From: Astropecten irregularis
Taxonomy: Eukaryota > Echinodermata > Asteroidea > Paxillosida > Astropectinidae
Assembly: GCA_963971285.1 (NCBI GenBank)
Contig: OZ020263.1
Location: forward strand, 5,642,001-5,706,000
Reading direction: 5' to 3'
DNA length: 64,000 bases
Shown here piece by piece: positions 37,096-48,384 of this stretch (positions are counted from its first letter, which is position 1; each line of letters begins with the position of its first letter). Both the position numbers and the translations under genes were made by a program. The notes beneath the pieces are model-generated. The model had not been told where the DNA came from. It saw only the letters and a program-made list of their open reading frames with translations, and searched no databases.

Positions 37096-38877
37096 ATCAC
37101 GCATGAGAAGTGGTACTGTGGTTACTCGACAAGAATTTATTTGCTCGGCACAGACAATATAAAACCACCAGCGTGGTTTAACAATTACATTGACATGCAT
37201 CCATGTCAGTTCAATTCCTTGCCAAAGCAAGATCCAAGACAACATATTTGCCTTGAAACCACATAGTTATCATTGTCGACAAAGTGCACTTGTCTTCCTG
37301 ATATTTGTTCCAAATTGAACAAAATTTGTTCCAAATTGAACAAATGTGCTCATCAGCACTACACAAGAGCCCATGGAGGGAGGCTGCGATCTATACCGCA
37401 AGCAGTGGGCGTGCAGCGCCCCCGGCGATAGTTCCTCGTCCGATGGCGCTGGCCCACCACAAAAACCCGACCAAGTGGCCAATGCCACGTCTCGACCAAG
37501 TGGCCAGTGCCACGTCTCCCTCCCTGGGCATAAACCATCCAAACACCATAATTTTTTATTTTTTTTTTTTTTTGTGGCTTAATTTTCAGCCACCTCCTGG
37601 ACCACACTTGGGCCATATGAACTGACACAAATACAACAAACAAATTGGTTAACATCAAGTCAAAAGAACTTCAGTAAAATTCCTCTGCTAATAGTCCGTG
37701 TTAAAACCCTTTACATTTGAATTTCTCGTCACGGATGTAATTTTTTTTTTTTTTTTTTCCAAAACCTAGGGTACTTGTAACTCTCGACAAGTCAACTCTC
37801 AAGAAAGCAGGTTCAAAGTTTGATTTTTACACAGAGCTTAGAGTTGTAAAGCCAAGCTATCCTCCTGTTTTACAACTAGGGGGAATAGTCTTTGTGCTCG
37901 ACATGAGTCTCAAGTTATCGGAGACTGACCTCCCAAAGATTTGCTGTGTATATTTGCATCCCTTTTTCCCGCCCAATCCAGGCAGTAGTAAAACTTACAA
38001 GGTACTGCCTAATAACTGGATGTCAAGATGCGAGTATTAAACTGGGACACTGCTGCAAAACTGGAAATGTACAATTATCTCCTTGTGGTGCTCATTCCAC
38101 TTGTAAACCACCTCAAGACTTGACAATACCATATTGTGCTTCCATATGGCACTTCTTTAGCTCTACCCAATTACAAGCAAAACTGGGTGTAGTGATACAT
38201 AAAGCTAACTTACTCAAAAAACAAGAACAATCCAACAAACTGGAAATTTTCCCTCATCACTTGAGGCACTTATTCCACTTATAACTCCAATAATGCTTTA
38301 ACACAATAAATCAACATAGTTGGAACATCTTTCCCTCGCATCTTCTGATGCTCGAATCAAAGATTTCCCAAAATTTACAGTAATAACAACCACTTTCCAT
38401 CTAAACCTCACTTTGACAGAACGCTTTGTATGATTGGTAACAAGCTCTTTAACTTAGCTTAGGCTGGCACCCTACTGTCTGGTCTATGACAGACTCTGCA
38501 TATGCTATAAGTGGTTCTCTTAATGTTATAACACCTCAATGTGCGGGTGTGACCGACAAGGCCTGATCCAAAACATGTTGCACTTAAATTATTGTTAACC
38601 CGAATTCAAATGTAATAAGGCAGGAGCCCCATATGACACGCACCTTTGCTACCCTGTGTGCCCAAACCCATGGCACTGGCCTGGGAGGAATTTTTGACAA
38701 AAATGTTGGGGTATTTGTCACTGCACGGGAAAGCAGGCCTAATAATATATGCCGCTCCTGCCTAATTATGTAATCCCTTGGCAACAGCTTAAACCAGGGA
38801 CAGCCAGCGCAGACATGTACATACACTTAGTGCCAGGTCGCAAAAGTTAGATAACCTGCGACTGTGTTGGCGGCACA
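37096..38877. other. Non-coding; probable 3' region of the second Ngaro-like element
   Basis: No protein domain was found. It holds two copies of a TTGTTCCAAATTGAACAA hairpin at about 37308-37345, two tandem 25-bp units at 37469-37493 and 37494-37518 each with a GTGGC...GCCAC stem, and T-runs at about 37559-37573 and 37741-37758 (A-runs in element sense). Degenerate AAACTGGAAAT...CCACTT repeats lie at about 38050-38285. Direct terminal repeats matching the far side were not seen. Confidence 0.45.
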
Positions 38878-39486
38878 TTATGTGGATTGGAGCGCTGCTC
38901 TGAACCCTTCAATGAGGATGTCGGACCCCACCTGGGACAAGTGAACCCCATCACCGAGGAACAAATGACGCTGTGCTACCATAATTTCAGGATGAAAAAT
39001 AAACGATGTATTGTCTAACTTGTTGAGTTGGCGTCTTGCGAAGGAATTCAAAGATTTTCTTACGCCATCCAGTGCTCTTTGAGAAGAGTTTTCTCTGAGC
39101 CACCCTCTATACACAACCCTTGGGGGAATTGAGGACCAAGTTATGTGGCAGCCAGGCAAGAACTGCCTTAATGTGTTGAGACAAGCCTTTATTGCCTCCC
39201 GGCACTGTCGTGCCTCAAACCGACCAATATCGTTTGAACCTAGGTGTATTATAACCCAAGAAGGGGGCGCATGCGACCTTAGTAAGTTCCTCAGGCGATG
39301 GGGGAAGACCTGGAGCAGCGCCCCACCCTTTCCAAACCAGCAGACCTCAGCGCTGGCCGTGCCCAAGTCCGCTGTGCTTGTAGAGTCCGCTCTGCCTTTG
39401 GCTCGGCGAATAATGCTGTCACCCAGCAGCCATATTCGTCGTGTCGACTCTGTGAATGATATAAAAACACCTTGTGAGACTATCAT
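38878..39486 (-). CDS. SGNH/GDSL hydrolase-like protein of the second Ngaro
   Basis: An intact 202-residue frame. It has RIWLLGDSIIRRAKG (block I Ser), VCWFGKGGA, IIHLGSNDIGRFE (block III Gly/Asn), ITWSSIPPRVVY and GDGVHLSQVG (block V Asp/His). The first residues (MIVSQGVFISFTE) come from a stretch ending in a good acceptor (TTTATATCATTCACAG), so the protein may start on an upstream spliced exon. Its role in the element is unknown. Confidence 0.85.
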   Translation of the reverse strand: MIVSQGVFISFTESTRRIWLLGDSIIRRAKGRADSTSTADLGTASAEVCWFGKGGALLQVFPHRLRNLLRSHAPPSWVIIHLGSNDIGRFEARQCREAIKACLNTLRQFLPGCHITWSSIPPRVVYRGWLRENSSQRALDGVRKSLNSFARRQLNKLDNTSFIFHPEIMVAQRHLFLGDGVHLSQVGSDILIEGFRAALQST

Positions 39487-39549
39487 CTAAAAAGAGAACG
39501 TTATACTCTTGATGCCTACAGATCTGGACTGACTGCGGTTATCCAAAAT

Positions 39550-40458
39550 TTACATCCTTATGTATGATAAGAAGGCATTGCTCCTCCATCGGCCCATCTT
39601 TTGGATGTCCTCTGGAGATACGCCGTTCACTGCTGCTGTTGTGGCGGCCCCAATTCGGAATGAGTGTGTTCCGAATTGGTGGGTTGGGAACCCTGCCTGG
39701 TGCAGAGCTTTGTGCAACACTGCTTTGAATTGATACCGTGTTAAGGGTTGACCGTCCGCATGGCAAAATAAAGGGCCTGCGATTGCCGGTCGAAATTGTA
39801 TGTACTGAGCTACGGCCTGAACCGGGCACGGGCCTACAGTGCATGCTGGGATTCGCAGTGTCACTGCCTGTCCCTGCTGATCAGTTTTGGAAAAGCGGAT
39901 GCGCACTAACATTATAGGCCCGGCTGCCCATTCAATATCTGTTAAGGCTAGAATTCGATTTGTTGCTCCTGCTTTACTTGCGGCGGAGAATTCTCCCACC
40001 CTTAGGAAACCGAAATAGGCCAGGAGAAAGGCAGCTCTGAACAACCTTGATTCAAAGGCAGTATTGCACACTGACAGCAATGTGGGCACTATTTTCTTTA
40101 CCACATCCCAAGTTATGGGGCGCCTAGTGTCCGGTGCTCTCCCCTGTCTTCTGTGTCCCTCTAACATTCTCTTAATCACAAAATGCTGTGTCGGGTCGCC
40201 CCAATTATGGCTTTTGTGCAACAGGGCTAGTGCTGCCACATGAATGCCCAATGAGGATGAAGCCATGCCCCTTAATGAAAGTGCCGCCATGAATGCAATT
40301 ATGTGCTGTGGTGGGGCTGGCCAAACCGGGTCTAGATTGGTTTGGAGACGGAACTCCTGGAATCTGTTAACTGCTCGCTGGTATGTGTCTACGGTGCCTG
40401 GTGCTAGTGACCTTGACAGGAGCCTGTGTGTTTCGTGTGCTAAATCTCCCACAGCCAT
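39550..40458 (-). CDS. Tyrosine recombinase of the second Ngaro
   Basis: An intact 302-residue frame starting MAVGDLAHETHRLLSRSLAP. Catalytic set: LLAYFGFLRVGEF (Arg), RFSKTDQQG (Lys), GTHSFRIGAATTAAV (His-x-x-Arg), KMGRWRSN and LSYIRM (Tyr, four residues from the end). It overlaps the RT-RNase H frame by 19 bases. It catalyses integration of the circular DNA intermediate expected for this group. Confidence 0.93.
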   Translation of the reverse strand: MAVGDLAHETHRLLSRSLAPGTVDTYQRAVNRFQEFRLQTNLDPVWPAPPQHIIAFMAALSLRGMASSSLGIHVAALALLHKSHNWGDPTQHFVIKRMLEGHRRQGRAPDTRRPITWDVVKKIVPTLLSVCNTAFESRLFRAAFLLAYFGFLRVGEFSAASKAGATNRILALTDIEWAAGPIMLVRIRFSKTDQQGQAVTLRIPACTVGPCPVQAVAQYIQFRPAIAGPLFCHADGQPLTRYQFKAVLHKALHQAGFPTHQFGTHSFRIGAATTAAVNGVSPEDIQKMGRWRSNAFLSYIRM

Positions 40459-42404
40459 TCGGGCAAAGACGACGGCTCTGTTTCGGCGTGTGGTGCCGCC
40501 AGTTTGAATCTGTGCAACTGTGAACGAGACAATGCATCAGCAATGATGTTCTCCTTTGTCCCCAGGTGTGTTGCTTTAAAGGCAATGTTATGCTGCAGAC
40601 ATGTCAACACAAAGTGTCTGACTAGTGACATAATCCTTGGGCACTGTGATGTTTGCTTATTTATTATGTGCCTAACTGACATGTTATCTGTGAAGAAGAC
40701 AACTTGCTTCCCTGCTAATTCTTGACCCCAAACTTCTACTGCCGCTACTATGGGGAACATTTCTTTCCACGCTATGGAATACGAGCCCCTTATAATTTTG
40801 GATGGCCATCTGCCATGGAACCATTTGCCTTGAAAGAAACCGCCGTAGCCAATTCCCCCACTCGCGTCAGTGAATAACTTGATTTCTTGATTGGTTGACC
40901 AGTACTGGGCTGATATTATTGCTGACCCATTAAAGGATATCAGGAATTTGAGCCACATTTCTAGATCGGCCTTCGCACCCTCTGACAGGTGTATTTGCTT
41001 GTCAGATTTTGCCTGGCCTTTAAGCATGTCTATAAGCCGCCTTAGGAAGGCCCGACCCGGCTTGATCGCCCGACAGATGAAGCTAAGCGACCCAATCACG
41101 GACTGTAACTCTGAGACTGCTAACGTCCGTTTATTTTTGGCACCACTGATTTTCTGTTTGATATCCTGTAGTTTATGTGGGGGGACTCGAATTTGCATGC
41201 GGGTGGTGTCCATCTCTAGCCCTAGATAAGTCAGTTTGTGGGTTGGCCCCTCTGATTTTTCTGGTGCAAGTGGAATACCAAGAAATTCACAAGTAGCCTT
41301 AAGTTCCACTAGGAGTGAGTGACATGAGCCTGCCCCGTTCCCTGCCTTGCCTACACAAAGAAAGTCGTCCATGTAGTGGACAATTCCATTAGAGTGAGTG
41401 TTTCGCCTGACTAAGAACTCTACAAATGTAGAAAATTTCTCAAAGTATGCAGGTGCGCATCGAGCTCCCATAGGTAGGCATTTGTCAACATAGTATTTAC
41501 CATTGACTTTCATGCCTAGTAACTCAAAGTCCTGGGGGGCTACCGGTAACAGACGAAAAGCAGATTTGATGTCTGCTTTTGCGAGCAATGATCCCTTGCC
41601 CAATCTGGCTACTATTTCGACTGCATCATCAAATTTACTGTATTCCACCTTGCATTTACTTTCATCAATAAAATCATTGATTGAATATCCTTCAGGATAG
41701 GAGAGGTGGTGAATCATCCGGAATTCCCCTGCTGTGTGTTTTGGCACTAAGCCAAGTGGGTTTACCCTCAAATTGCTTAATGGCCGGCTCATGAATGGGC
41801 CTGCAATTCTGCCGAGATCTACCTCCCTGTCTATTTTTGCTTGGGTTGTGAACAAGTTCGCTGTTGCTGACTTCAGATTGGGAAATTCTACTGGTAGGCG
41901 AGGCCCCAGGTAACCAAGTTCAAAACCCTCACTGAATCCTTTTGCCAAAAATTGCGCTGCCTGTCTATCCGAATATGAGTTGAGAAGGGAGAATAAATTC
42001 TGCTTTTTGATAGGGGTGGGTGCCAACTCTAGCCTAGTACTTAATTCTGTCTGTGTTCCCTGGCCTTGTCGGCGCCTAGTGACAACGGCAGCCGACAGCA
42101 TATCCCTCCTATTTCTTAAGGTCGTTTTTTGGTGTTGGGGCTTGTCTGGCGTTCTTGTTTTGTTGCTGTGTGATTTGGGTGCCCCTTGAGCACGAGTTTT
42201 TCCCGTGCCCGTTCGCTCCACATGTGCTACAGCTGTGGCTAAACTTGCACGTGCTTCGCGCGCAAATTCCTTTGTTATTGAACTCAAAGCAGTGCCCGGG
42301 CTGTTTTGCTTGTCTGTGTCCTCCCTGGACGCTCTGGTTGTACTTTGGTTGGTATTGGCGCGGACCAAGAAATGTCGCCTTAGATCCTGACCCCGTTGTG
42401 ACAC
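40440..42404 (-). CDS. Reverse transcriptase-RNase H of the second Ngaro
   Basis: An intact 654-residue frame. It has GLVPKHTAGEFRMIHHLS, LLAKADIKSAFRLLPV, CLPMGARCAPAYFEKF and the catalytic HYMDDFLCVG, then YLGLEMDT. RNase H: LFTDASGGIGYGGFF, FFTDNMSVRHIIN and NIIADALSRSQL. The N-terminal about 100 residues overlap the zinc-cluster end of gag in a different frame and may not be translated as shown. Confidence 0.94.
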   Translation of the reverse strand: MSQRGQDLRRHFLVRANTNQSTTRASREDTDKQNSPGTALSSITKEFAREARASLATAVAHVERTGTGKTRAQGAPKSHSNKTRTPDKPQHQKTTLRNRRDMLSAAVVTRRRQGQGTQTELSTRLELAPTPIKKQNLFSLLNSYSDRQAAQFLAKGFSEGFELGYLGPRLPVEFPNLKSATANLFTTQAKIDREVDLGRIAGPFMSRPLSNLRVNPLGLVPKHTAGEFRMIHHLSYPEGYSINDFIDESKCKVEYSKFDDAVEIVARLGKGSLLAKADIKSAFRLLPVAPQDFELLGMKVNGKYYVDKCLPMGARCAPAYFEKFSTFVEFLVRRNTHSNGIVHYMDDFLCVGKAGNGAGSCHSLLVELKATCEFLGIPLAPEKSEGPTHKLTYLGLEMDTTRMQIRVPPHKLQDIKQKISGAKNKRTLAVSELQSVIGSLSFICRAIKPGRAFLRRLIDMLKGQAKSDKQIHLSEGAKADLEMWLKFLISFNGSAIISAQYWSTNQEIKLFTDASGGIGYGGFFQGKWFHGRWPSKIIRGSYSIAWKEMFPIVAAVEVWGQELAGKQVVFFTDNMSVRHIINKQTSQCPRIMSLVRHFVLTCLQHNIAFKATHLGTKENIIADALSRSQLHRFKLAAPHAETEPSSLPEWLWEI

Positions 42405-43602
42405 TTGATTTGAGTTGTCCGCCCCCTACTACATACAGCAACCATAACTCCCCATCAATCGCTTCCCAAGCAGTACTGTTATTCGACATTCGTGCTCGAA
42501 ACTCGGTGTCGTAATCGCGCCAGCCCAGACCCACATATTTATTAGCCGCTGAGCGAATGACACTGCAATATTTTAGCAAGGGCAGTGCACATTCTGGCTT
42601 AGCTTGCAGGTAGATGCTACTGAAAATCAGGAATGCATCCGTCCATGCCTCAATGGACCAGATTTTTTGTTTTGGCTCAGCTTGACGTAACACAATACTC
42701 TGGCCACTTTGCACCAATGACAGATCAACCGCATTTGGTTCTCGGTTTGCTGCGCCCGTACTTCGACTGAAAATGCTCCCCTTTTGCTTATTGACTAAGA
42801 GGCTTAAGTCCACAAACTCCCCTTTCCATATTTTTTCGCGGATATTTTGCGGTACCCCAACCCCCAGCAACTCACCTCGCGGGTGCAAGGGTGTGGCAGT
42901 GTGAGCAGGTATGCTTGACCCTACATTGACACCTGTTAAAAGTCCACTATGGACCCTGGAAGCTTGCTCATTCGAACTACTTGCAATACCGATATGGCTT
43001 TGGCCTGACCCGCCCACCCCCACCGCGGAAAGCAATTCTGAGGGCTGTGGGAAAAGTAGTGGTGTATTCAAACCCCTGCTATAACCTGTACTAGGCCTAG
43101 TATTTAGATCACCTGGTTCTGTTGTCATGGGTGTTATGCCTGCCCCCGAAGTGAAATTGGAACCTGGTGAGCTAGCTGGAGCTGGGCTGATTGATGGGTG
43201 GCCGCCTTGGGTCAAGCTGGAGACGCTTGGTGTCGATGCCGGTGGTGATGTCACTGGATGTCCCCCGTTGTCTGGGGTCGCCGGAGTTAGCTGTGGGCAT
43301 GGTAGGCTGGTTTCCCGGCGCTGGCAGGGGCAGACGCATGCAGACTGACCAGTTGTGGTAACCGACTGTGTTGGTGACAACGTCGCGTCCATGGCCGCCG
43401 GCCTTTGGTGATTGCGTGCCACACTGCACTGATGTGGGCCTAGCGGGCCGTGTGGTGCGCCGCTGACCTGTCCTGTCTCCGCTGAAGTCCCCGGAGAATC
43501 TTGGTGTCCACTCGGCATGGTAGGTACGTCCCGCTCCGTCTCGTGCCGTTTGGCCCTTTTCGTTGGTGGCTGACTTTTCCTCGGTCTACCTCGCTTCCCC
43601 AT
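42109..43602 (-). CDS. Gag-like protein of the second Ngaro
   Basis: An intact 497-residue frame. It has a basic start (MGKRGRPRKSQPPTKRAKRH, a likely nuclear or RNA-binding signal) and a long Ser/Thr/Pro-rich region. A conserved central part contains WSIEAWTDAFLIFSSIYL and VGLGWRDYDTEFRARMSNN, also found in the other gag. At the C-terminus is a Cys/His cluster, CFEFNNKGICARSTCKFSH then CSTCGANGHGKNSC. It is expected to package element RNA. Confidence 0.85.
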   Translation of the reverse strand: MGKRGRPRKSQPPTKRAKRHETERDVPTMPSGHQDSPGTSAETGQVSGAPHGPLGPHQCSVARNHQRPAAMDATLSPTQSVTTTGQSACVCPCQRRETSLPCPQLTPATPDNGGHPVTSPPASTPSVSSLTQGGHPSISPAPASSPGSNFTSGAGITPMTTEPGDLNTRPSTGYSRGLNTPLLFPQPSELLSAVGVGGSGQSHIGIASSSNEQASRVHSGLLTGVNVGSSIPAHTATPLHPRGELLGVGVPQNIREKIWKGEFVDLSLLVNKQKGSIFSRSTGAANREPNAVDLSLVQSGQSIVLRQAEPKQKIWSIEAWTDAFLIFSSIYLQAKPECALPLLKYCSVIRSAANKYVGLGWRDYDTEFRARMSNNSTAWEAIDGELWLLYVVGGGQLKSSVTTGSGSKATFLGPRQYQPKYNQSVQGGHRQAKQPGHCFEFNNKGICARSTCKFSHSCSTCGANGHGKNSCSRGTQITQQQNKNARQAPTPKNDLKK

Positions 43603-45869
43603 TGCTGCGTGATTTCCGTGTAGTGTAGGCCGATGCCTAAACTAGTAAAGTAGTAGTAGTACTGTATGTAAATGGTATACAGCCCTTTCGCTCGTCGTCA
43701 AAACCAGTCCAGATTTCCCACCGCGAGTCGAGTTAAAATCCACTCGATTTCCACCTAATTTGCTGTTTCAACAATCTGGACGAATGCGGCACCCGTCCTG
43801 ACAGCGATAGGCTTGAGTTTAAATTTTCTCTGGATAATTATTCACGCTGGAAGCGGCATGAAAGAGAGACAGACAAAACCTTGTCTGAGCCGAGCAAAAA
43901 CATTGCCGAAAGTGGTCGTTGTTCGCACCGTAGCATACACATACACACCCAGTGTCGGCGCGCAATGTAGCAATTTTTCTGGCCGTGTGCCAATTTGCAC
44001 GTACATGTGAACGGACCTCTTGGGTCAGGTCATGAACTTTTTCGAGGCAATCTGCCCGGGTCGTGACCTTTCACAAAAGGGTTTGCACTTGAGGGCGCAA
44101 ACCATGTTATTATCATTCTAATACTGGCTTAGCTTATGATCTGTCAACAAACTGTGTTTAGTTTCATTCAGTTTCATTGATTCTCGTCACATTAGATGTT
44201 TGTATTTACATTTGCACATCATAATCCTAATATTTAGTATATGTGATATTGTATATGCACATAATATATTGTGGAAAATTGTACCCGAGTATAATATTTG
44301 TGAAGAAACCTATTTATATGAGACCTATGTATATCTTTGTGTAATAGTGACGGGTGTATTTACAATCCTGATAAAAACCATCACGGTGTCTGACTGCTTG
44401 AGTTCAAGGGAAAACACACCTTGATATATCATATCTTATTGCAATGGCTTTCATAGATGACCCTGCTCCTTAAAGTGTTGCTGGACATTTCGAAAATTGT
44501 CGAAAGAACAATTTCGAAATTGCAAGCGTAGGGAATTCAAATATACTGTTTCATTACCATAACACTGTACAAAGATCAACCTATACATAAATGTTGTTGT
44601 TAATTCGTCTGAGATATTTCAATGATTTTAAATATTGAGCAGCTTCGCAATGTTTCATGAAATCAATTAGAGCTTAATGCGCAGCTGAGCAATATTTCAA
44701 GTGAACTCGGTGCGAATCCCCTCATTGCAAAATGCCAACATTATATAACATTCCTACTCAGCAAATGAAGCTACCTAGATCTGCAATTATACAATTGCGT
44801 AGATTGTCTATGCGCATGTATGCACAGTCACTAATGAATTGCGTCAACCAATATTTGTTTTTTTTTATTCGTGCATTGATATTCGTGACTTGAAGTATTG
44901 TTTCAGATTATAGATTAAGATTTATTATCACATGTTGGTAACTGATATATTGCTCAATATATCCATGACTCTGTCATCATTTATAATTCTCTTCTTCTTC
45001 ATGTCGGTCATCAACCTGACATCAATGTACCTGTAACAATAATGTACTTAATCAATGCTTAGCTCAGAGACACACATACTCAGGTATACTGGCAGAGCTT
45101 AGCATGGTAGTCAACCTGGCGTGCGGTCATCAAATAGAAACGTTTGATTCTTTATATCGATAACGAAACACGATTTTCTGTAATTATTATAATTACAAGT
45201 GAATTCATCATCTCTTTGAATATATTGTGGAAATAAATTCAAATCTTGGAAAACGTAAATTCTAAATTCATTGCCAGAACATGAGATAAACCAGTATTTA
45301 AACAAAAAATCACGAGCGATAAAAAAATCAACGATTTTATCGCCATCTGAAAATAGTTCACATGCTATTAAGCTTTATCTATCAGTTGCTGGTTTTTTTC
45401 TTTAAAAAAATGTAACATTTCCCTTCATTTCTTATTTTCCCGGAATATTTTAAAATGAGACTTTGATTTAATTTTCAAATTGTAAAGTTAAAAACAGTTT
45501 TAAAAATGAGAAAAAAAATATTGTATAAACATAAAAAAAAGTAAAAAAAAAAGAAAAAAGAAAAAAAAAGAAAAAAGTGTTATCCTTTTAATCTAATGTG
45601 TTAAGATGTATTTATGTACTAAAATGATAAGGAGATACAGAAAGATGTGCAGGTGAAATTAAGATGACGCAGAGACGGCGTCGAATAAATAACTGAAGTA
45701 TCGAAAAGCAGAAGGAAAATGAAATTTATTGAAATTTTTGCCGAATAACAAATTGAGCTGAGGGAAAAGGAAATGGTTCCATTTTGTTTGGTCGGACTTA
45801 TCAGAATTAAAAAAAAAAATCATATATATTTTGCGATGTAAGTTTAAATCTGTATCTATAATCACTTAA
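43603..45869. other. Non-coding stretch
   Basis: 43603-44100 is relatively GC-rich and may hold the 5' leader of the second Ngaro. Beyond that the DNA is AT-rich and unremarkable, with A-rich low complexity at about 45530-45580. No Polinton polymerase sequence resumes here, so the second Ngaro did not simply split the Polinton. Confidence 0.5.
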
Positions 45870-46373
45870 GTACATGTAGATGAATATCACTTTGTCTAAA
45901 GCATGGTGAAAACTTACATGGTATATAATGTTTTACTTTGCACATTCAAGAGTAAAGTAAAACATCGAAGGTAGAGAGAAAAGAGTTGGAAGCTCTGATT
46001 GCAACGAGATGGAATGTTTTGAGGCTGGGAAGAAAAGAAAAGTCAGAATACATTATTCAGCAAAGGGTCATGAAGATGAGGTTGTAGACAAGTGGCATTT
46101 TTGTAATTGACTCACAATTTACATTTACAATGTATTCACCTTTAATATGTCTTTGTGCTTTAATGAATTAATGAAAATATTATATTTCCGAAGACTTGTT
46201 AGTCTACATTGCAGTGTGACAGAAGGAAACACGCGAAATTTATATATATCGAATCTCGGTTCACAGGGCAGAGTGCAAACAAGTGTTTAACGTTGTACTT
46301 TAGTCATCAAATAATCATTATGAAAACTGACTAGGTTAGTTATAAGCCATTGAAGAGTGAACACAGAAAAATT

Positions 46374-46447
46374 GACTGGAGCGGGATTCGAACCTGCCAC
46401 CCCAGAAAAGCGCACCGGTCGGTGTTCTACCTACTGAGCTATCCAGC
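46374..46447 (-). other. tRNA-like sequence in duplication copy A
   Basis: On the minus strand it has an A box (TAGCTCAGTAGGTAGA) and a B box (GGTTCGAATCC) at tRNA spacing, with short pairing ends (CTGGA/TCCAG). A normal anticodon stem-loop cannot be formed, so it is a tRNA pseudogene or SINE head rather than a working tRNA. Confidence 0.6.
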
Positions 46448-47673
46448 TCTATGTTGGTGGTGTCCCTATAATAGTCAACTATATTTGTTCGTTTGGCAGT
46501 CAGAAGCCATGACACCATTCACATATATCCCAAGGATCATTGAATATACGCGCAGCAATGCTGAAACCTGAGAAACGGTACATGGGGATCACTCAAAGAG
46601 CTTCAACAGATAAATTCTTTGTTCAATTTTCGATGATTTAAGATTGTACCTTGTTATATAATAGAAAAATGGCCCATTAACTTGAAATCAATGATACAAA
46701 TCAAATCTAAAACCATCTTTTTTGGCCCTCAGAATTTGTTATGCTTCACTGAAAAGCAAAAGCTGAAATGGCAGTTTTGTAATATTCTTAGATGTAATTG
46801 CTATAGACGTTTAATGCCTGAAACTTCTGTCGCACTGCGTGTATAATTAACATTGAATTTACACTTTAATATTGGTAATTTTTGCACTTCATGTTATGAT
46901 TTTCTCACAATTTTAGCTTATTTTAAAAACAATGATTAAGAAACGAGCATTCATCTGAAAAACTTTAACTGAAACTTATTTTCCAAAAAATAGGACATAT
47001 AACCGTGGGAACAGTCCGATTACACAAAGAAGCTTTGTTTCAAGTTATTGTAATCCATGTATGGGACAGTTTGATTTACCTTCAATACATTTTGGATAAG
47101 CAAACAGAACTTTACAATCACTACTTGGACAGTAGCTAGTGAACACAAAATCATTTTCATTTTCCAGTCGGTTTATTCAAAACATTATTTACGTAGATGA
47201 ATAGCACTTAGTCTAAAGCATGGTGGCATGGCATTAGATAATGTTTTACTTTGCACATCCAAGGGCAAAGTAAAATATCGAAGGTAGAGGGAAAAATTGG
47301 GATGCTCTGATTGCAGTTAGATGGAATATTTTGAGGCTGGGAAGAAATGAAAAGTCAGAATACATCATTCAGCAAAGGGTATTTATATGAAGATGAGCTT
47401 TTAGACTGGTGGTATTTGTAATTTACAATTTACATTTACAATTTATCCTCCTTTAATGAATCTATTTGTGTGTTTTAATGAATAAATCAATATACATTTT
47501 AAAGACTTTCAATGAGTGTGACAGAAGGAAACACGCGAAATTTATGAAATTGAATCTCGGTTCACAGTGCAAATTACAATCACGTGCTTAAGGTTGTACC
47601 TTAATCATCAAATAACCACAAGGAAAACTGACGTGGTTAGGTTTAAGTCATTGATAAGTGAACAAAGAAAAAA

Positions 47674-47745
47674 TGACTGGAGCGGGATTCGAACTTGCGA
47701 CCCTAGAATACCGCACCGGTGCTCTACCAGCTGAACTGTCCAGCT
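47674..47745 (-). other. tRNA-like sequence in duplication copy B
   Basis: Counterpart of 46374-46447: A-box-like CAGTTCAGCTGGTAGA, B box AGTTCGAATCC, same ends. Its T-stem is poorer. This is a decayed tRNA-like sequence. Confidence 0.6.
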
Positions 47746-48384
47746 CTATGTTGGTGGTGTCCCTAATAGTCAATTATCTGTGTTCGTTTAGCAGTCAGAA
47801 GCCATAAACCACTCACATACCGCTATATCCCCAGGATCTTTGAAGATACGCGCAGTTTTTCAAATGCTGCAATTTTGAGAAACGGCGCATCATAGGAAGA
47901 ATTCAAAAAGCTTCAAAAAAGAAAAACACCTTTGTCCGCTTTGGTGGAACTTTGTTATATAATAGAAAAATTACATCATTAACTTGAAAGGAATAATACA
48001 AATCAGGTAAAAAACCATCTCTTTTTTGGACCCTCAATTATTATTATTATTATTATTATTTTTGCTTAACTCAAAAGCAACAAACTGAAATGGTACCTTG
48101 TAATATTATACCCTCTGATGAAGCTATGCACATTAAATGCCTGAACCTTCTGTCGCACTGCGTGTATAATTAGCATTGAATTAACACTTTAATATTGGTA
48201 ATTTGTGCACTTCATGTCATGATTGTTTAACGATTTAAGCACATTTTAAAATGATTATGAAACGAGCATTCATCTGAGAAACTTTAAAAAAATTGTCCAA
48301 AAATAGGACATAAACCGTGGGAACAGTTCGATTACACAAAGAAGCTTTGTTTCAAGTTACATGAATTGTAATCCATGGGTGGGA

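Larger units (their letters stand above)
38878..43602 (-). mobile_element. Second Ngaro-like retrotransposon, all four ORFs open
   Basis: The minus-strand order is gag (43602-42109), RT-RNase H (42404-40440), tyrosine recombinase (40458-39550) and SGNH hydrolase (39486-38878). No frameshift or stop was found in any ORF. It differs strongly from the 21-31 kb element in protein sequence but shares gene order and the 19-base RT/YR overlap. Coordinates cover the coding part; the ends are not resolved. Confidence 0.9.

Noticed and set aside
37009..37266. 85-residue plus-strand frame starting with a hydrophobic stretch
   Set aside because: Its first part is antisense to the polymerase remnant and the rest is unrelated sequence; no domain or promoter was seen.
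46374..46447. Functional tRNA gene
   Set aside because: The A and B boxes are good, but no seven-base anticodon loop with a five-pair stem can be drawn, and the T-stem has mismatches.
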